This document shows positions 46,211-58,096 of a stretch of DNA of 64,000 bases, piece after piece. This DNA comes from Cycas panzhihuaensis. Lineage: Eukaryota > Cycadophyta. Each line of letters starts with the position of its first letter. The stretch's first letter is position 1. The notes under the pieces are model-generated. The model did no database searches and was not told where the DNA came from. It saw only the letters and a list, made by a program, of their open reading frames with translations. Location of the stretch: assembly GCA_023213395.1 (NCBI GenBank), contig CM041465.1, forward strand, positions 22,630,001 through 22,694,000. The letters run 5' to 3'. A program made the position numbers and the translations under genes.

Positions 46211-48888
46211 TCATATGACTATATATATATGACCCCCTAGAGGCCTGTGCTTTCCCCTGTCAAAATCAGATACATGAGTACTATCCTACTGCTGTCCTGC
46301 TCTTGACATATCATCTCCTGGTCTTTGTGATCCCTCTCCTAGGGACCACATCCCTCTGAGACTCCTCCTGAGTCTCTACGAGCTCCCTGCCTCGCTCCCC
46401 TCATCTCATGGCCTCCTTGGGGTCATCACTGTTGTATGGGTCTGAGTCCTGCTCCGTGCCAACCTCGACGCTGCCATGTCCTTGACCAGTCGATCGTATC
46501 ACACCTGGATACGATCTCTCTCTGTCTCTATGAGGTGAAGCCTCTCCTCCATCCCCCAAAGTCTCTCCTCTAGTACTACTACCCAGATATGGCTCTCCAT
46601 ATCCCTTCTGGCTCCTCCCTGAGCCTCTAATGCCTATACGTGACTCTGTAATGCATCTCGCGCATCCCAAGCCTCGTCCAGCTCTCACTGCATATATCCC
46701 TTGAATGTTATATGCTCTTAGGACTCTGTAGCCCATATATCTCCCACCCTCACCAATGGGGTAAATGTTGCCATGTGGGTACCAACCAATCTAGGTGCAT
46801 TCTCGATATGGATGGGCGGTTGCCCCTCTGCATATACTTGAGGGAACATCTCCCTCACCATGGCCTCCACCAACTGTCGGATCTCCATGGTACCTGCAAA
46901 CCCAACATGTCATCGGTACCTGCAAACCCAACATATCATATGTCAGTATGTATATAGCTGCATACCATAATAAAACCAAATCAAACTATCTATCTGGATA
47001 TCAAATGATGAGGAAAGTGAGGCATCACCTGATGCAGCCACCGACTCCTCTGCTCATGTGATAACCTCTGCCCTTAGCTCTCCACTAGATGTTGGTACCT
47101 CTTCCTCTAATACCTCCTCTGTTAGGGCCTCTCTCCTCACTAGGACTAGATCTGCTGTCACCTCTCCAGATATCCTCACGATCCATAGCCTGTGGGCCTG
47201 TGTCACTGGCCCCCTACTCTCCTCTGTAGTCCCTGATGGGCATGCCTCTCTGCCAGCAGTCCCAGATGGCCCTGATCCTCCTCCCGCTGTCCCTGATAGA
47301 CCAGCCTCTCCTGCAGGTCATGACGGGTTAGTCCCATCTCCTCCATCTCCTTCGTCTCCACCGTCATCATCACCTGGGAGCATCCCAACTCCCCTTGCCT
47401 CGTTGTCGCTATCCCACCTCATTGCTTTATGTGGGTATGCTATGAGGTCCATCATAGTGAGGAGGTCCAGTGATGTAGCCTCCACTGAGTGTCAGACATG
47501 GGCCTAGTCCTCTGTCCCTCTCAATCTAGTCTGCCACCTATGGACCATTGGGGCCCACTTTGCAATGGGATTTGGTCCCCCTACTGGTGCCACAGCTCCA
47601 AAATGATCAAAGAACCAACATTGTAGCAGCGTGCTATATGATAATCCTCCTCGACCTGTCATCCTGATAGCATCCAGCTATGCGATGAGGTTCACCACTA
47701 TCAGGGTAGCCCAGTCCATCCTCTCACCAGCCTTGCAATGACACACTGCATCTATCCAACCCCTAGGGATATCCCTATAGTTCTGTTTCTAGGAAATCTA
47801 GAATAGAATGCATAATGTGATGAGTTTCCTCACACGAGGAATCCTAGATAGTACCATAGCCTAGAGAGGGACCCCTCTCCTCTCCCATCTGTCTGCGCCT
47901 GTGAAAAATGTTGCTACCTCTCTGTGTGCTACCTCATTGCTAGGCAACACTCCCAGTGCTACCAGCCTCCCGGCCAAAGACTCCCGGTGATTCGCTGATG
48001 TCCCTCAACACATCACACGTCTCCCACCTAGGGTAGGTGGAAAATGTGTCTCCTCCTATCCCAATGTGATACTATATCAATCAATAACCTTTGGTCTGAT
48101 GTTTATCGAGGTGTCTTCAGGACCTTCAGCAGGCCACACCTCTGTAGGACCCCCTTGTCCTCCCTGGACATCATCTCGATGAAACTAAGTATCGCCATCC
48201 CTATATTCTTGCGGTTGTCTACCACGATCATAGCCTGTAAATGCCACAAAAACCAATCAAAACCAAGCTCACATTAGCTCTCTACCCCTCTAGCTATATC
48301 TCAGATCCATTTGATCATGATCTAGGGCCTCCTAGGCCCCTATCTTCTTTTTTTTGTAGTGTTACCTTCGCACTGTGCCAACCTTTATGGTACTGCAGAG
48401 TTTGGCCTAGGTCCCACGGTGATCAGGGCTCTGTGGTAAAGATCACGGCACCATGATCTTTACCGTGGTGTGAATGGAACCTACCCAAAAGAGGGGGGTT
48501 TTCTGCCCAAAAACACAAAAATAATTCTTCTGGGTGGACCCCTACAGGGCCCACTAGGACTAGGGCTGCCTAATTACCCAGTCCCGCCTCTTTCTAGGTC
48601 TAATTCAGACTCTGAGAGGTCGTTATTTAGCCATATGGGGCCTAGAAATCACATAAAAAACAACAAAAAGTAATGAAATTAAAACTTTGAGATGGGTTGG
48701 GTTTTGTAAGATCCACTCACTGGATTCAGCCTGGCTATCACCATCTTACTCTGATGGTCTGGATGGCTATCTCCGTGCTCCTATCCAACGGTCTGATCTC
48801 TCTCTACATGCCTCCAAAGTTGGGTGGCACTCCATTGCATAAGGGAATGGCTCTGGATTCTCTTAAGAGCCGGTGAAAATGAATCCAT
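46211..48888 (-). pseudogene. G2 antisense gene (PMD-like and coiled coil)
   Basis: Exon 1 is 48888-48721: MDSFSPALKRIQSHSLMQW, QLWRHVERDQTVG, then GDSHPDHQSKM and ARLNP. Intron 1 is 48720-48235 (486 bp, GTGAGTGG...TTTACAG). Exon 2 starts AMIVVDNRKNIGMAILSFIE in the same frame, with SHWDRRRHIFHLP. The later PMD part is frameshifted near 48010, where G1 reads on. A Gly/Pro/Asp-rich stretch follows (47200-47400). Intron 2 ends near 46909-46940 with a duplicated acceptor. Exon 3 is the coiled coil (RDALQSHV, MEERLHLIETERDRIQ) ending PLGGHIYIVI. It lies opposite to gag-pol, between the integrase tail and the second RNase H. Function unknown. Confidence 0.68.
46889..46938 (-). repeat. 26 bp tandem duplication at the antisense intron 2 acceptor
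   Basis: Two copies of GGTACCTGCAAACCCAACAT (plus strand) place the acceptor TTTGCAG|GTACC twice. G1 has it once. Confidence 0.8.
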
Positions 48889-48899
48889 TTTCTATCAAG

Positions 48900-48914
48900 T
48901 TTCCTTATATAGAT
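48900..48914 (-). promoter_or_regulatory. TATA box of the G2 antisense gene
   Basis: On the minus strand ATCTATATAAGGAAA, 12 bp before the exon 1 ATG and matching the G1 box. Confidence 0.5.
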
Positions 48915-49426
48915 GGGGGCCCTGATGAGCATTATCTCTGTTTTAGCTCTTGCGACAGCCATTTGGACCATCTCATATCCTCGATCACCTTTACCTTCTG
49001 GCCCTGTCTCCCATTGTGATCTTATAGCCTCTATTTCACTCTTTCTCGCAGGTGCATTTATGGCTCCTTGCCATTGCACCTTTTCGTAGGGCCCTTCCAT
49101 CTCGTTTTATATGCCACCCCTGTGCATGCCCGAGTTTATACTCATTTGTCTTGTTTTGCCATCCTGGACCTATTTCCATAGCTCTTTTCTACCCCTAGGG
49201 CCTCCAGAGGGAATGCTCCCCTAGTCTGGGGGCATGTTTTACTTTTTGAAGCAACTTTTGGTACCCTAGGGTGCCTTTTTTTTGCCTACTCCTAGATAGT
49301 GGTCAGATAGCCTATTTTTATCCTTGGGTAGCCTCATTGCTAGGTCCTCCTACCCTTCACGGCCATTTATTGCTTGCCTTCCGAGCCTCTTTTTACTTCG
49401 TTATTATTTATTATTACCAGGACTTT
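48915..49426. promoter_or_regulatory. G2 divergent spacer
   Basis: About 0.5 kb between the head-to-head antisense gene (-) and second RNase H (+). AT-rich TTATTATTTATTATTACCAG lies just before the RNase H ATG and could be a TATA zone or a splice acceptor. Confidence 0.35.
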
Positions 49427-49858
49427 ATGTCACCCATGTCTCTCTACATTTTTACCGATGGCGAAAGCTGCAGTAACCCTAGACCTTCTGCTGCTGCATG
49501 GATTCTTCACAGCCCCTCTGAACACGATTTCCTGCACTCTGGTGTCTTCCTCCCAGAGGCTACCAATAATGAAGCTGAGTACATAGCTATTATTGAAGCT
49601 CTCACAGATGCTCTCTGTTTCCATCATAGACCTATCATTTTACTTTGTGATTCTTACGTTGTGGTGTCCCATCTCACCCAAGTTTACCAGGTGTAATGCC
49701 CTCACCTGAGAAACCTTACTTCTACCGCCAGATCTCTCCTGGCTTGCTTTCTATCTATCAACATTCAACATATTCCTCAGGCCCTCAATGCTGAGGTAGA
49801 TAGTCTCATTTGCCTTATCCTTGAGCGCCGCCTTCCTCTTCTTACTGGTTGTCCCTGA
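49427..49858 (+). CDS. G2 second RNase H, nearly intact (one stop)
   Basis: ATG at 49427 gives MSPMSLYIFTDGESC and 144 codons to the TGA at 49856, with one TAA at 49694, probably a former CAA. All four acidic positions of the RNase H fold are visible: FTDGESCSNP (Asp), TNNEAEYIAIIEAL (Glu), LLCDSYVVVS (Asp) and QALNAEVDSL (Asp). The TNNEAEY helix and the NAEVD ending mark the RVT_3 / archaeal type found as a second RNase H in Tat elements. It should cleave RNA in RNA-DNA hybrids, either helping reverse transcription or acting elsewhere. It lies 3.8 kb beyond pol and so needs its own message or splicing. Confidence 0.85.
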
Positions 49859-50267
49859 GGCTTGTCTAGTCGCTCTATCACCCAAGTCCCAAGCTATCAT
49901 GTGCTTCACCTTGCGATCCGTTCACACCTCTGAAACCTAGCCACTGATGAGGTTAAACTATGGCGACTACCAGTTTTGTTCACTCATCTCTTCTACTTGA
50001 TCATGTATATCTCTTTGCATCTTTTATGGTGGGGGCAGCCCCCTCACCCTTCGTGCTTTCTAGTCGATTCCCAGGTGGCATATAGGCAACCCTTATGTTG
50101 CCTTCATCTCTGCCTTCATATGCATGCGTTCTTCCACAACACTCACCAGCACCATTGGCTACTGTTACAATCTTGATTTATATATCTACATATACATATG
50201 CTACTAACAGTTGTGTTGCCAGCATTTACCATCGCACCATGCTTCCGAGTGGTGAGGCTCTACTGCC
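49859..50267 (+). other. G2 spacer before the purine tract
   Basis: No supported gene; homologous to 14164-14559 in G1. ORFs at 49976-50176 and 50095-50463 differ from the G1 copy and are rejected. Confidence 0.6.
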
Positions 50268-50277
50268 AAGGGGGCAG
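50268..50277 (+). other. G2 polypurine tract
   Basis: AAGGGGGCAG touches TGTTTCCCGG of the 3' LTR. Confidence 0.85.
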
Positions 50278-53019
50278 TGTTTCCCGGCTTTTAGGAATGG
50301 ATATGGAGTGGTCAACTCAGGTAAGTATAGGTATGTTTCTCACCCTATTGTTGTTTTCTTTTGTGACGAGTATTTGCTTGCATGCTATGTCTTCGTAGAT
50401 GGTTTTGTGCCATATACGCCTATTCAGCTTATGATGACTATAGCGGGGGCACATTCCCAGTGAGTGTAACACCCCCATGGATGCATCACTTCCCGTAATC
50501 TGCCTTGCTCCCCTTAAGATTCACTTGACTTACGTGATGTTTACTTTTATGTCGACTCACCACCATTTGGCCTCCTCTTTGCACCCTTGAGTCCCATGAT
50601 CACCTTTCTTGTTGCTTTTGGTCTATTACTTGCCCCTGGGTAGGTGGGCCCACCCCCCTGCTGGCCTCCTAATGCATTAGTCCATAGCCCTGGCTAGCTA
50701 TTTGGGCCTATTTTGTATTCTGGTCCCACATTGTGGTAAATTTCATGGTACCGCGAAGTTTCCCGCAGTGTGACTGTTATAACTTATTTTTTAAAACTGC
50801 CATGGTAATTTGTGTATTTATTACAGAATTGCCACATGTCTCTCGACCCAACTCAGCACTAGTCGAGCCTTAATTACTCGATTAGGGTTGGGGCTGAGTA
50901 TTTAAGTCCTTCTCAACTCACTTTTAGGATCTTTTAGCTCTCTTTTGAAGGATCAACAAGGAAAAACGCCCTACTGTATACTATCTTCTATTGCTCTACT
51001 GTTGTTCTAGGACCTGCAACTACTCTTCAGCACCCAGCTCTCCTTTAGCTTCACTGTGACATCTTCACAGCTCATTACATGCCTTAGAGAGGGCCTCCTT
51101 GAGGGGTTTTCAATGTCTCCTTGCCTGTGCAAATCACCAAGTGGCCTCGTATGTGATTTTCTCTAGCCATCTTAGCAGGGGCTCCATACCTGCTGCACTC
51201 TAGCTTTTCCTCAAATTTTCTAGCCTCTTCTCAGCAGGCTTCGGCAGAGGCAAACACCTCCCATATTCTCCAAAGATATTTATTGGTATAAGGTCTTTCC
51301 TTTGCCTAATTTATGCCCAGTTTTGCATGTTTTACACTAGCTTGTCTTATCTTGTTTTAAGGGTTACTTCTTGCCTTTTCCTTAGACTTTTTTCCTCTAT
51401 TGTTCAGGCCTCTTTTCCTGTGTTTCATGCCCAGGACAGCAGCCAAAGAGGGCTCCATAAGGTTTAGGATAGAGTTGGGTGGATTCTATACCACCTTCAC
51501 ACTCCCTAAAAGGCTCTCACCCTCCAAACCTTCCTCTTTGACCCCGTGCTGTCCCTGGAGTGGGGCAAGGGATTAGTAGGCTATTTCTAGCTACTGAAAT
51601 TAGTGTTGGCACTTGTTGTAGCACTGGTTTAAGGGCTCATTTCCCTAATTTGGGCAATGCATAAGCCCCAGTTACTTTTCTTAGCTCAGTCCTTCTCTCA
51701 ATGACTTGGTTTGCTTCCCACAGTACCCCATCTCATTGAGCTTTGCTTTGGGCTCTTTTTGTATCTCTGCTACCCTAATTTCTAGCCAGCTGTATAGCTA
51801 TACCCTCGCTTCCTTGTGGCTTCTTGAGGGAGGGTAGGGTTACTCTTTGTAGGAGGTGGGCCACTCTATCTACTTACCGTTCATTTGAGTAGTTTTTATC
51901 ATAGTTTGTTGCTGCAATCTTGTGGTTCATGAATACTAACATATATGTGTAGGGACTTGTTTTTAGTATATGTACACATGTGTTATTAGGACTCCACTTT
52001 GTGTTGCTAGCCTCCTTTCTCTAGAAAGGGATATTTATGCTTACTTGTAGCTACACGGAGGACGTAAGGGATTTCCCTATTTTCTCTCTTGTGGATAAGT
52101 GCATTTACTCATATTTTATTATAGCATTTTATTTGTTGTTCTTACTTTCCTTTTTTCCTTTCTTGGCACCCTAATGTCGCTTCTGGGGAAGGTAAGGAAG
52201 CCCCACGCTTTGTCCTACCGTGACCCCTCTTTCGTTGTGCTTCATGGAGCGATTTTGGACACCTTGTGGGAGTGTTGCCACTTCGATTACATCTTCATCC
52301 TGGGTATGTGCTCTCACTTCATTTCATTTTCTTTCCTTTAGAAGATTTTGCATGGTAGTAATTAGATCACTTAAAAGGAAAAAGGAAATCAACTCTTTCT
52401 TTGGGTTTACATTATGTTGGTTATATTTTATACACTACATCTATCATAGGAAAAGGTTTTAGCATGTTTTTCCCTCTAACCTTTCCCTTCGGATCGTAAA
52501 CTTCGCCCTTGCCCTCTCAGCTTGTCATATTTGGTTTAGTTTACTTGCGTGTGTCCTAGCATCCTCTTTTCTCTTGATTGCTCTTTTGAAGGGGGGAACT
52601 CTTGATTGATCAATTGTTCCACTCCCTTTATTTTCCCTTAGTTTTCTTCTACCTAGCCAGACAACTGAGAAGACCTTAATTGTAGGCTATTCACCTACTT
52701 TGCCTCTATTTATTTCCCTCCACTATAGGGAAACCTTCAAGGGATTCTCTCCCTTCCCTTCCGACCATCCAAGGGTGGGAGGATTCTTCTCCAAGATCTA
52801 TCTAGGCTACTCTTCTGCCTCCCCTCTTCCTAGTTGAAGTGGGGAACTACCTTTAGGTAGCTGGGTACCATCCATAGGTCCCAAACTTGCGCTCTGGTGC
52901 ATGGGGCGCCCTACGTGGTACTCACCTTACTTGTAGGTTCTTATCCGCACCTGATAGGGTTATCGATCATCCTCGCTATCCCTACATAGCTAGGTGGTTA
53001 TCTCGTAGATGCACATCGA
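50278..53019 (+). repeat. G2 3' LTR
   Basis: 2742 bp, TGTTTCCCGGC...GCACATCGA (CA end mutated to GA). It pairs with 38592-41366, with roughly one difference per ten bases in the first 180 bp. Confidence 0.94.
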
Positions 53020-53200
53020 AACTCCCATAGACTTATCCATTGGGCCTCTTAAGCTGCACCTCCCAAAAATAGAAACACCCACTCCTCCTAAACTAGGAAG
53101 ACTAAACCTCCCGTAAATAAGAAGTGGTGTTCTATCCATGGTGAGTGCTTCCATAAGGACTTTCAGTATTAACTGCAGTACCCTGAGCTCACCCCACTAC
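53020..53200 (+). pseudogene. Element B gag tail with zinc-knuckle-like motif
   Basis: Element B resumes after G2. The segment for KKWCSIHGECFHKDF lies at about 53118-53165, the same tail as in G1 and G2. The last Cys is lost and a TAA follows. Confidence 0.75.
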
Positions 53201-53639
53201 ATTACTCCTCTCCTAGATAAGCATTTAAACCAAACTTTAAATAACCCATCCATAGGGATCCCTTTTGTAAACATGGGGAATGGGACCAACACACCCAGAA
53301 TAGGGGGGAACTAGAATATGGGGTGATCTCCTAACCCTTCTGCCATGCAAATAAAAGGAAAAGGGGTAAGAAGTTCTTCCTCTCCTCTTTGTTCCCACCA
53401 TCGAAACTCTTCACCCTCTCAATCCCATAACAAAGAAAAGAGAGTCATTCAAATACTTGCGATTCCCCTTTATATGCTTTCACCAAGTCTCAAGTAGCTA
53501 AAGAGGCCATAAGGGTCTCCTAATCCTCTTAGCCAGATTTTTCTACAGATAACCTACCTTCTAAAATTCCTCCACTCCTTAAGACTATTCTTATTTGCCC
53601 AGGTCATTATGATTTTTGAAGTGTACTTCCCTAACTAAT

Positions 53640-54240
53640 TGGGAATGGGAAGTCCTTCTCGATCATAGATGAGTTCCACACCATGGCCACCAAGATGTCC
53701 ATGATGGATGTCTTGTAGAGTTGTCCCAAGCAATGTGCTATCCTCTTGGAGGCTTTGTGTCTAGTAGATATACCCATCCATGCTTTGAGTAATACCCCAA
53801 GCCAAGAGCCCATCATAATCTTTGACCCTAAAGATCTCCCTCCTGTGAGTGAAAGGGAACATTAGTGGAATTATCCTTTCACCATTTCCATATATACTCC
53901 TGAGTGCACCCTTAGAAGTACTATTGTAGATAATGATTCTTCTATTAATGTTATGCCATTATGCATCATGCAAGAGTTAGGGATAGTGACTCTCAAGTTG
54001 GTTCCATGTCGTTGTAAAGGCTATGATGGTAGCAAAAAGATTCCTTTGGGATTAGTCTCCATTACCCCCACTCTTGAGGATAAAACCATCGCCACAGATA
54101 TAGTAGTCCTTGATGTGGATGTAGAATACAATCTCTTGCTGGGATGCCCATGGCTTGACCAGATGGAAGACATGTACTCATCCCATTGGGGCCCACTAAA
54201 ATTCATCCATGAAGGATGAATGAAAGTTGTTTCCTAGGAG
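53640..54240 (+). pseudogene. Element B aspartic protease
   Basis: SMMDVL near 53700 leads to the active-site block VDNDSSINVMPLCIMQELG (about 53930-53985), where DNGSS has become DNDSS. GYDGSKKIPLG, DIVVLDVDVEYNLLLGCP and WLDQMEDM follow (53953-54219 open). One frame, several stops upstream. Confidence 0.85.
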
Positions 54241-55020
54241 CCTCCTCCCACTAAACCATTGCATTAGTCTCATTAGGTGGCTTATGACCCAGGAAAGGGC
54301 AATAAAGGCCCATCTACCCATGCTTCTACTTGTATGATTGATATCCCTAGTACCTATAGACCTGAGGAAGGGGCCTCTCCTCCCTCCTCTAACCTCATCT
54401 GCTTTGCCCCAATTGGTATAGGGAGTTATAGGTACCTTGCCATCCTGAGTGACTGTAAGTTTGATGATGAGGACAAGCAGCCCTCTCGCCCCATATCCCT
54501 CCTGAATACTCATAGGGATTGCTTACCTTATTGTCCATTTAGTTATAAGTCCTTATCCAAAACCTCTATAGAGGAGCCTAATACTCCCATCATGCCATGC
54601 ATGGTCACTTCTATCTCATACATGGACTCTCAAGATCCTTTGTCGTCCACCTCCCACACCTTATCATCTTCCTCAGATGATGTAGATAGAGAGCCTCCTA
54701 TTCCACAACATAGGAGGACATCCTCTGACTCTTATGAAGAGTCTCCTAATTATGTCGAGTAATGGGTTGATTGTTACGAGCCCGTCACTCCTCCAACTTC
54801 TTATTTCTCATCCCCTCCAAGAAAACCTATCCATGGGGTAGATCACCTCAAGAATAATGAGGCCTTACTAGAGTACCTAGTGGGATCTGTACCCAGTCTC
54901 CCCCTCGAGTCATCATAGACTTGGTTATTGGGAGATCCTAGCCCTTGGATTACCCCAATCTGACCAAGAGAAACCTAGTTCTTCCTCATCTCCTCCTATT
55001 GACCAAGCCCCCCTTTATTT
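54241..55020 (+). pseudogene. Element B PR-RT linker
   Basis: Open from 54277 to 54762 with APIGIGSYRYLAIL and SDSYEESP. It matches the G1 and G2 linkers in layout; the Arg-Ser segment is weaker. After a TAA at 54760 the part for HGVDHLKNNEALLEYL continues in frame. Function unknown. Confidence 0.7.
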
Positions 55021-55042
55021 TGAAGAAGGGAATGCCATATGT

Positions 55043-56160
55043 ATGGGGGCAACCAAGGACATCATCCTTGCCCCTGGAAAAGTCATAAAGATCAAGGTGG
55101 AATGTTCACCTAAGGAAATAGAGGAATACACCCTTCTTTTCCAAGAATTCCATGACATCTTTATATGGGGTTACTCAAACATTAAGGGAATTGACCCCTT
55201 CATCATCACCCATAACCTTACAACCATTCTAGATGCTCATCCTATGTAACAAAAGCAACACCCTCTTCATCCTGAATTATCTACTATAGTTAAGATAGGA
55301 GTCAAAAAGCTCTTAGAAGCAGGTCTAATCACTTCTATTAATTATCCCAAATGGGTTTCCAACATTATTCTTATTGCCAAAAAGAATAGGATGATTCAAA
55401 TTTACGTTGACTTCTGAGATATAAACAATATATTCCCTAAAGATAACTCTCCTTTACCCTTTATTGATCAAATTATTGATTGCACCACCAGTTTTGAAGT
55501 CATGTCTTTGATGGATAGCTTCTTCGGATATAACCAGATATAGATATCTCCTAAAGACCATCATAAAATATCCTTCATCACTCCATGGGGCACGTTCGCC
55601 TACAAGGCCATGCCTTTTGAGCTAAAGAATGTAGGTGCCACTTACCAAAGGACAATGCAATTTATCTTCCATGACCTCATAAATAAAAATCTTGAGGACT
55701 TCATGAACAACATGATGGGCCTCTCTCGCAAGAGAGCTGCCACCCAGAGGATTTGCATGCCATCTTTATGTGATGTTACTAATATCATGTCAGCCTAAAC
55801 CTACTTAAATGTATGTTTATCATGACTACCAATAAGCTCATAGGCTTCCTTGTTTCTAAACAAGGGATCTAGATTGTCCTTAGTAGGTGCCACCTACCAA
55901 AGGACAATGCAATTTATCTTCCATGACCTCATAAACAAAAACCTTGAGGACTTCATGAACGACATGATGGGACTCTCTTGCAAGAGAGTTGCCACCCTAA
56001 GGATTTGCATGCCATCTTTATGTGATGTTACTAATATCATATCAGTCTAAACCTACTTAAATGTGTGTTTATCATAACTACGAACAAGCTCCTAGGCTTC
56101 CTTGTTTCTAAACAAGGGATCTAGATTGACCTTGATAAGGTCAGGGCTATCCCAGACACG
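55043..56160 (+). pseudogene. Element B reverse transcriptase with internal duplication
   Basis: ECSPKEIEEYTLLFQEF opens the domain, then GVKKLLEAGLITSINYPKW, MDSFFGYNQI, TPWGTFAYKAMPFELKN and the catalytic region. The box reads FMNNMM (first copy, near 55705) where G1 has FMDDMM, so both catalytic Asp are Asn. A 252 bp tandem duplication repeats this box as FMNDMM near 55957. TAG, TAA and TGA stops are frequent. It is inactive on two counts. Confidence 0.9.
55631..56134 (+). repeat. 252 bp tandem duplication across the RT catalytic box
   Basis: Copies at 55631-55882 and 55883-56134. 252 bp is 84 codons, so frame is kept. They differ at about 20 positions by eye, so the duplication is old. 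Confidence 0.93.
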
Positions 56161-56169
56161 CTCCTACCC

Positions 56170-56890
56170 AAAACACAATGCTAGATCATGTCATTTTTGG
56201 GTAGGTTGGGTTTCCTCAAGCATTTCCTAGTAGACTTTACCATAAATGCCAAACCCCTAACTAATTTATTAAAGAAGGGGACCCCATTTGTTTGGTCTAC
56301 CAAGGCCAAAGAGGTATTTTAAGAGCTCAAAAAATCCTTGGATTCTGCCCTGATCCTAGTACCCCCTCTCTTTAATCATCCTTTTATACTTTATACCTCA
56401 TCCACTAATGAGTCCTTAGGAGATATGCTTACCTAAGAAGATGATTTAGGAACCAAGCGTGCCATATATTTCATCAGTCACACATTGATTGTAGTTGAGC
56501 TTAACTATTCTCCCACCAAGAAGGAATGCCTAGCCTTGGTCCACGTGACCAAGAAGTTCATACATTACCTTCTTGGAAATACCATTCACGTGATCATATA
56601 ATCTAATTCCTTGAGGCATCTTTTGACATGGTCTAACTCGACTGGAAGGACATGTAAATGGGTTATCCTCCTTCAAGAGTATGACCTCAAAATTGTTAAT
56701 AGGAAATCAAAGAAAGGAATGGTGGTTGCTAAGCAACTAGCTAATACCCCCATTCCTAATCCTTTGAACCTTCTAGTTGGCATTTCCTTACCTGACGAGC
56801 CTATCTTGAACATCCAAGACTCATCACTCCATCCATTAGCTAGTTGCGAATGGTATGGGGACATTGTACAATATCTTACCCAGTAGCGAT
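56170..56890 (+). pseudogene. Element B RT-linked RNase H
   Basis: FILYTSSTNESLGDML (catalytic Asp position is Asn), RAIYFISHTLIVVELNY, KKECLALVHVTKKFIHYLLG, then LLTWSNSTGRTCKWVILLQEYDLKIVNRKS (56611-56710). It ends QYLTQ at 56884 before a TAG. The layout matches G1. Confidence 0.85.
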
Positions 56891-56929
56891 ATCGTCCTAA
56901 TGCTAGCAACAAGGTGAAGTCATGAGTTA

Positions 56930-58096
56930 TGGCTACTGCTAGGAAATATTTCCTTTTAGAAGAGGTATTATACAAGAGAACTTTTAATGGAGTCCTCCTT
57001 CATTGTGTCAATCCTAATGAGGAAAAAATAAATTCTTTGTAAATGCTAAAGTGGTATTTGTGGTGGCCATTTTAGGGGCTAGTCCATGGCCTAAAGGATC
57101 CTACACATGGGATATTACTAGCCATCTATCTTTAAGGATACCCATGCCTATGTGCTATATTGTTAGAGGTGCCATGTACACACCAACAACATCCACTCAC
57201 CTTTTGAGGCCCTACATCCCATCATTTCCCTATGGCCTTTTTCCCAATGGGGATTGGACCTTATTGGATCCATAACACTACCTTCCTTGTCGCAACATAA
57301 GTTCATTTTAACTGTGACAGAATACTTTACCAAATAGGCTGAAGCCATTTCATTATCATCCATAACTAGCAAGACTATAACCACTTTTATCTATCAGTAT
57401 ATTATCTATCAATGCAGAGCCTTAGACGTCCTAATCATAGATAATGGCACTCCTTTTTGCAATAAGGAGGTGGATGAGCTTTGTCAAAAGTTTAAGATAT
57501 CCCATAATACCTTGTCTCCTTATTACCCCCAAGCCAATGGCCAAATAGAATCCTTTAATAAAACCCTCACTAATATCTTAAAGAAAATGGTTGCTCAATC
57601 CCAAAGGGATTAGCAACTCCAACTCCCTTCTGCTTTATGGGCTTATCGTGCATCCATTCACATAGCTATAGGGATGACTTTATTCTGCCTCATGTATGGG
57701 ACCGAAGCAATACACCCTTTAGAAGTCAAAATCGCTTTCCTACAAGTTTCTCTCAAAGGTCTTATTAACAAGGAATCATGCCACCAGACCCACCTCCTTA
57801 ACCTTGAAGCCCAGGATAAGAAACACTTGATGGCTTACTAAGCGAACCTTGCCTCTAAGGCTAGGGCACAAAGAACATATGACAAATATCTTCATCCTCA
57901 CCCTCTAAACCTAGGGTACCACATCCTCATGCTTGAGTACCTCCATGATTGCCTATCCAAGTTTGGCCCTAAGTTGGTTGGTCCTTTCATCATTCTTGAG
58001 AGCCTCAACAATGGCACATATAGGATAGAAACTTTGGAAGGTCTCAAATTTGAGAAGGCTATGAATGACAAGTTTTTAAAGAAGTTTTATGTGTGA
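56930..58096 (+). pseudogene. Element B integrase
   Basis: The zinc-binding part is badly broken (57000-57130). The core keeps IDNGTPFCNKEVDELCQKF (about 57433-57490) and SPYYPQANGQIESFNKTL (57505-57560), so the second Asp and the Glu of the triad are present. The C-terminal part has KFGPKLVGPFIILE-like coding (57960-58000) and ends LKKFYV at 58096. Stops and frame changes occur throughout. Confidence 0.85.

Larger units (their letters stand above)
38592..53019 (+). mobile_element. G2: Ty3/gypsy element of the G1 family with an internal pol deletion
   Basis: 14,428 bp, plus strand, inside element B gag. LTRs are 2775 and 2742 bp. Flanks are GACTC (38587-38591) and AACTC (53020-53024), a duplication with one transition. 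The internal region is 8911 bp against 11,529 bp in G1. The difference is a deletion of RT, RNase H and most of integrase at about 45258. Gag, protease, linker, the integrase tail, the antisense gene and the second RNase H remain. It could move only with proteins from a complete relative. Confidence 0.94.

Noticed and set aside
46401-46736. 111-codon minus ORF in the antisense exon 3 of G2 as a separate protein
   Set aside because: It is in a different frame from the coiled coil that G1 and B share.
54277-54513. Minus-strand ORF (54196-54513) opposite the element B linker
   Set aside because: Shadow of the plus-strand linker frame that is shared with G1 and G2.
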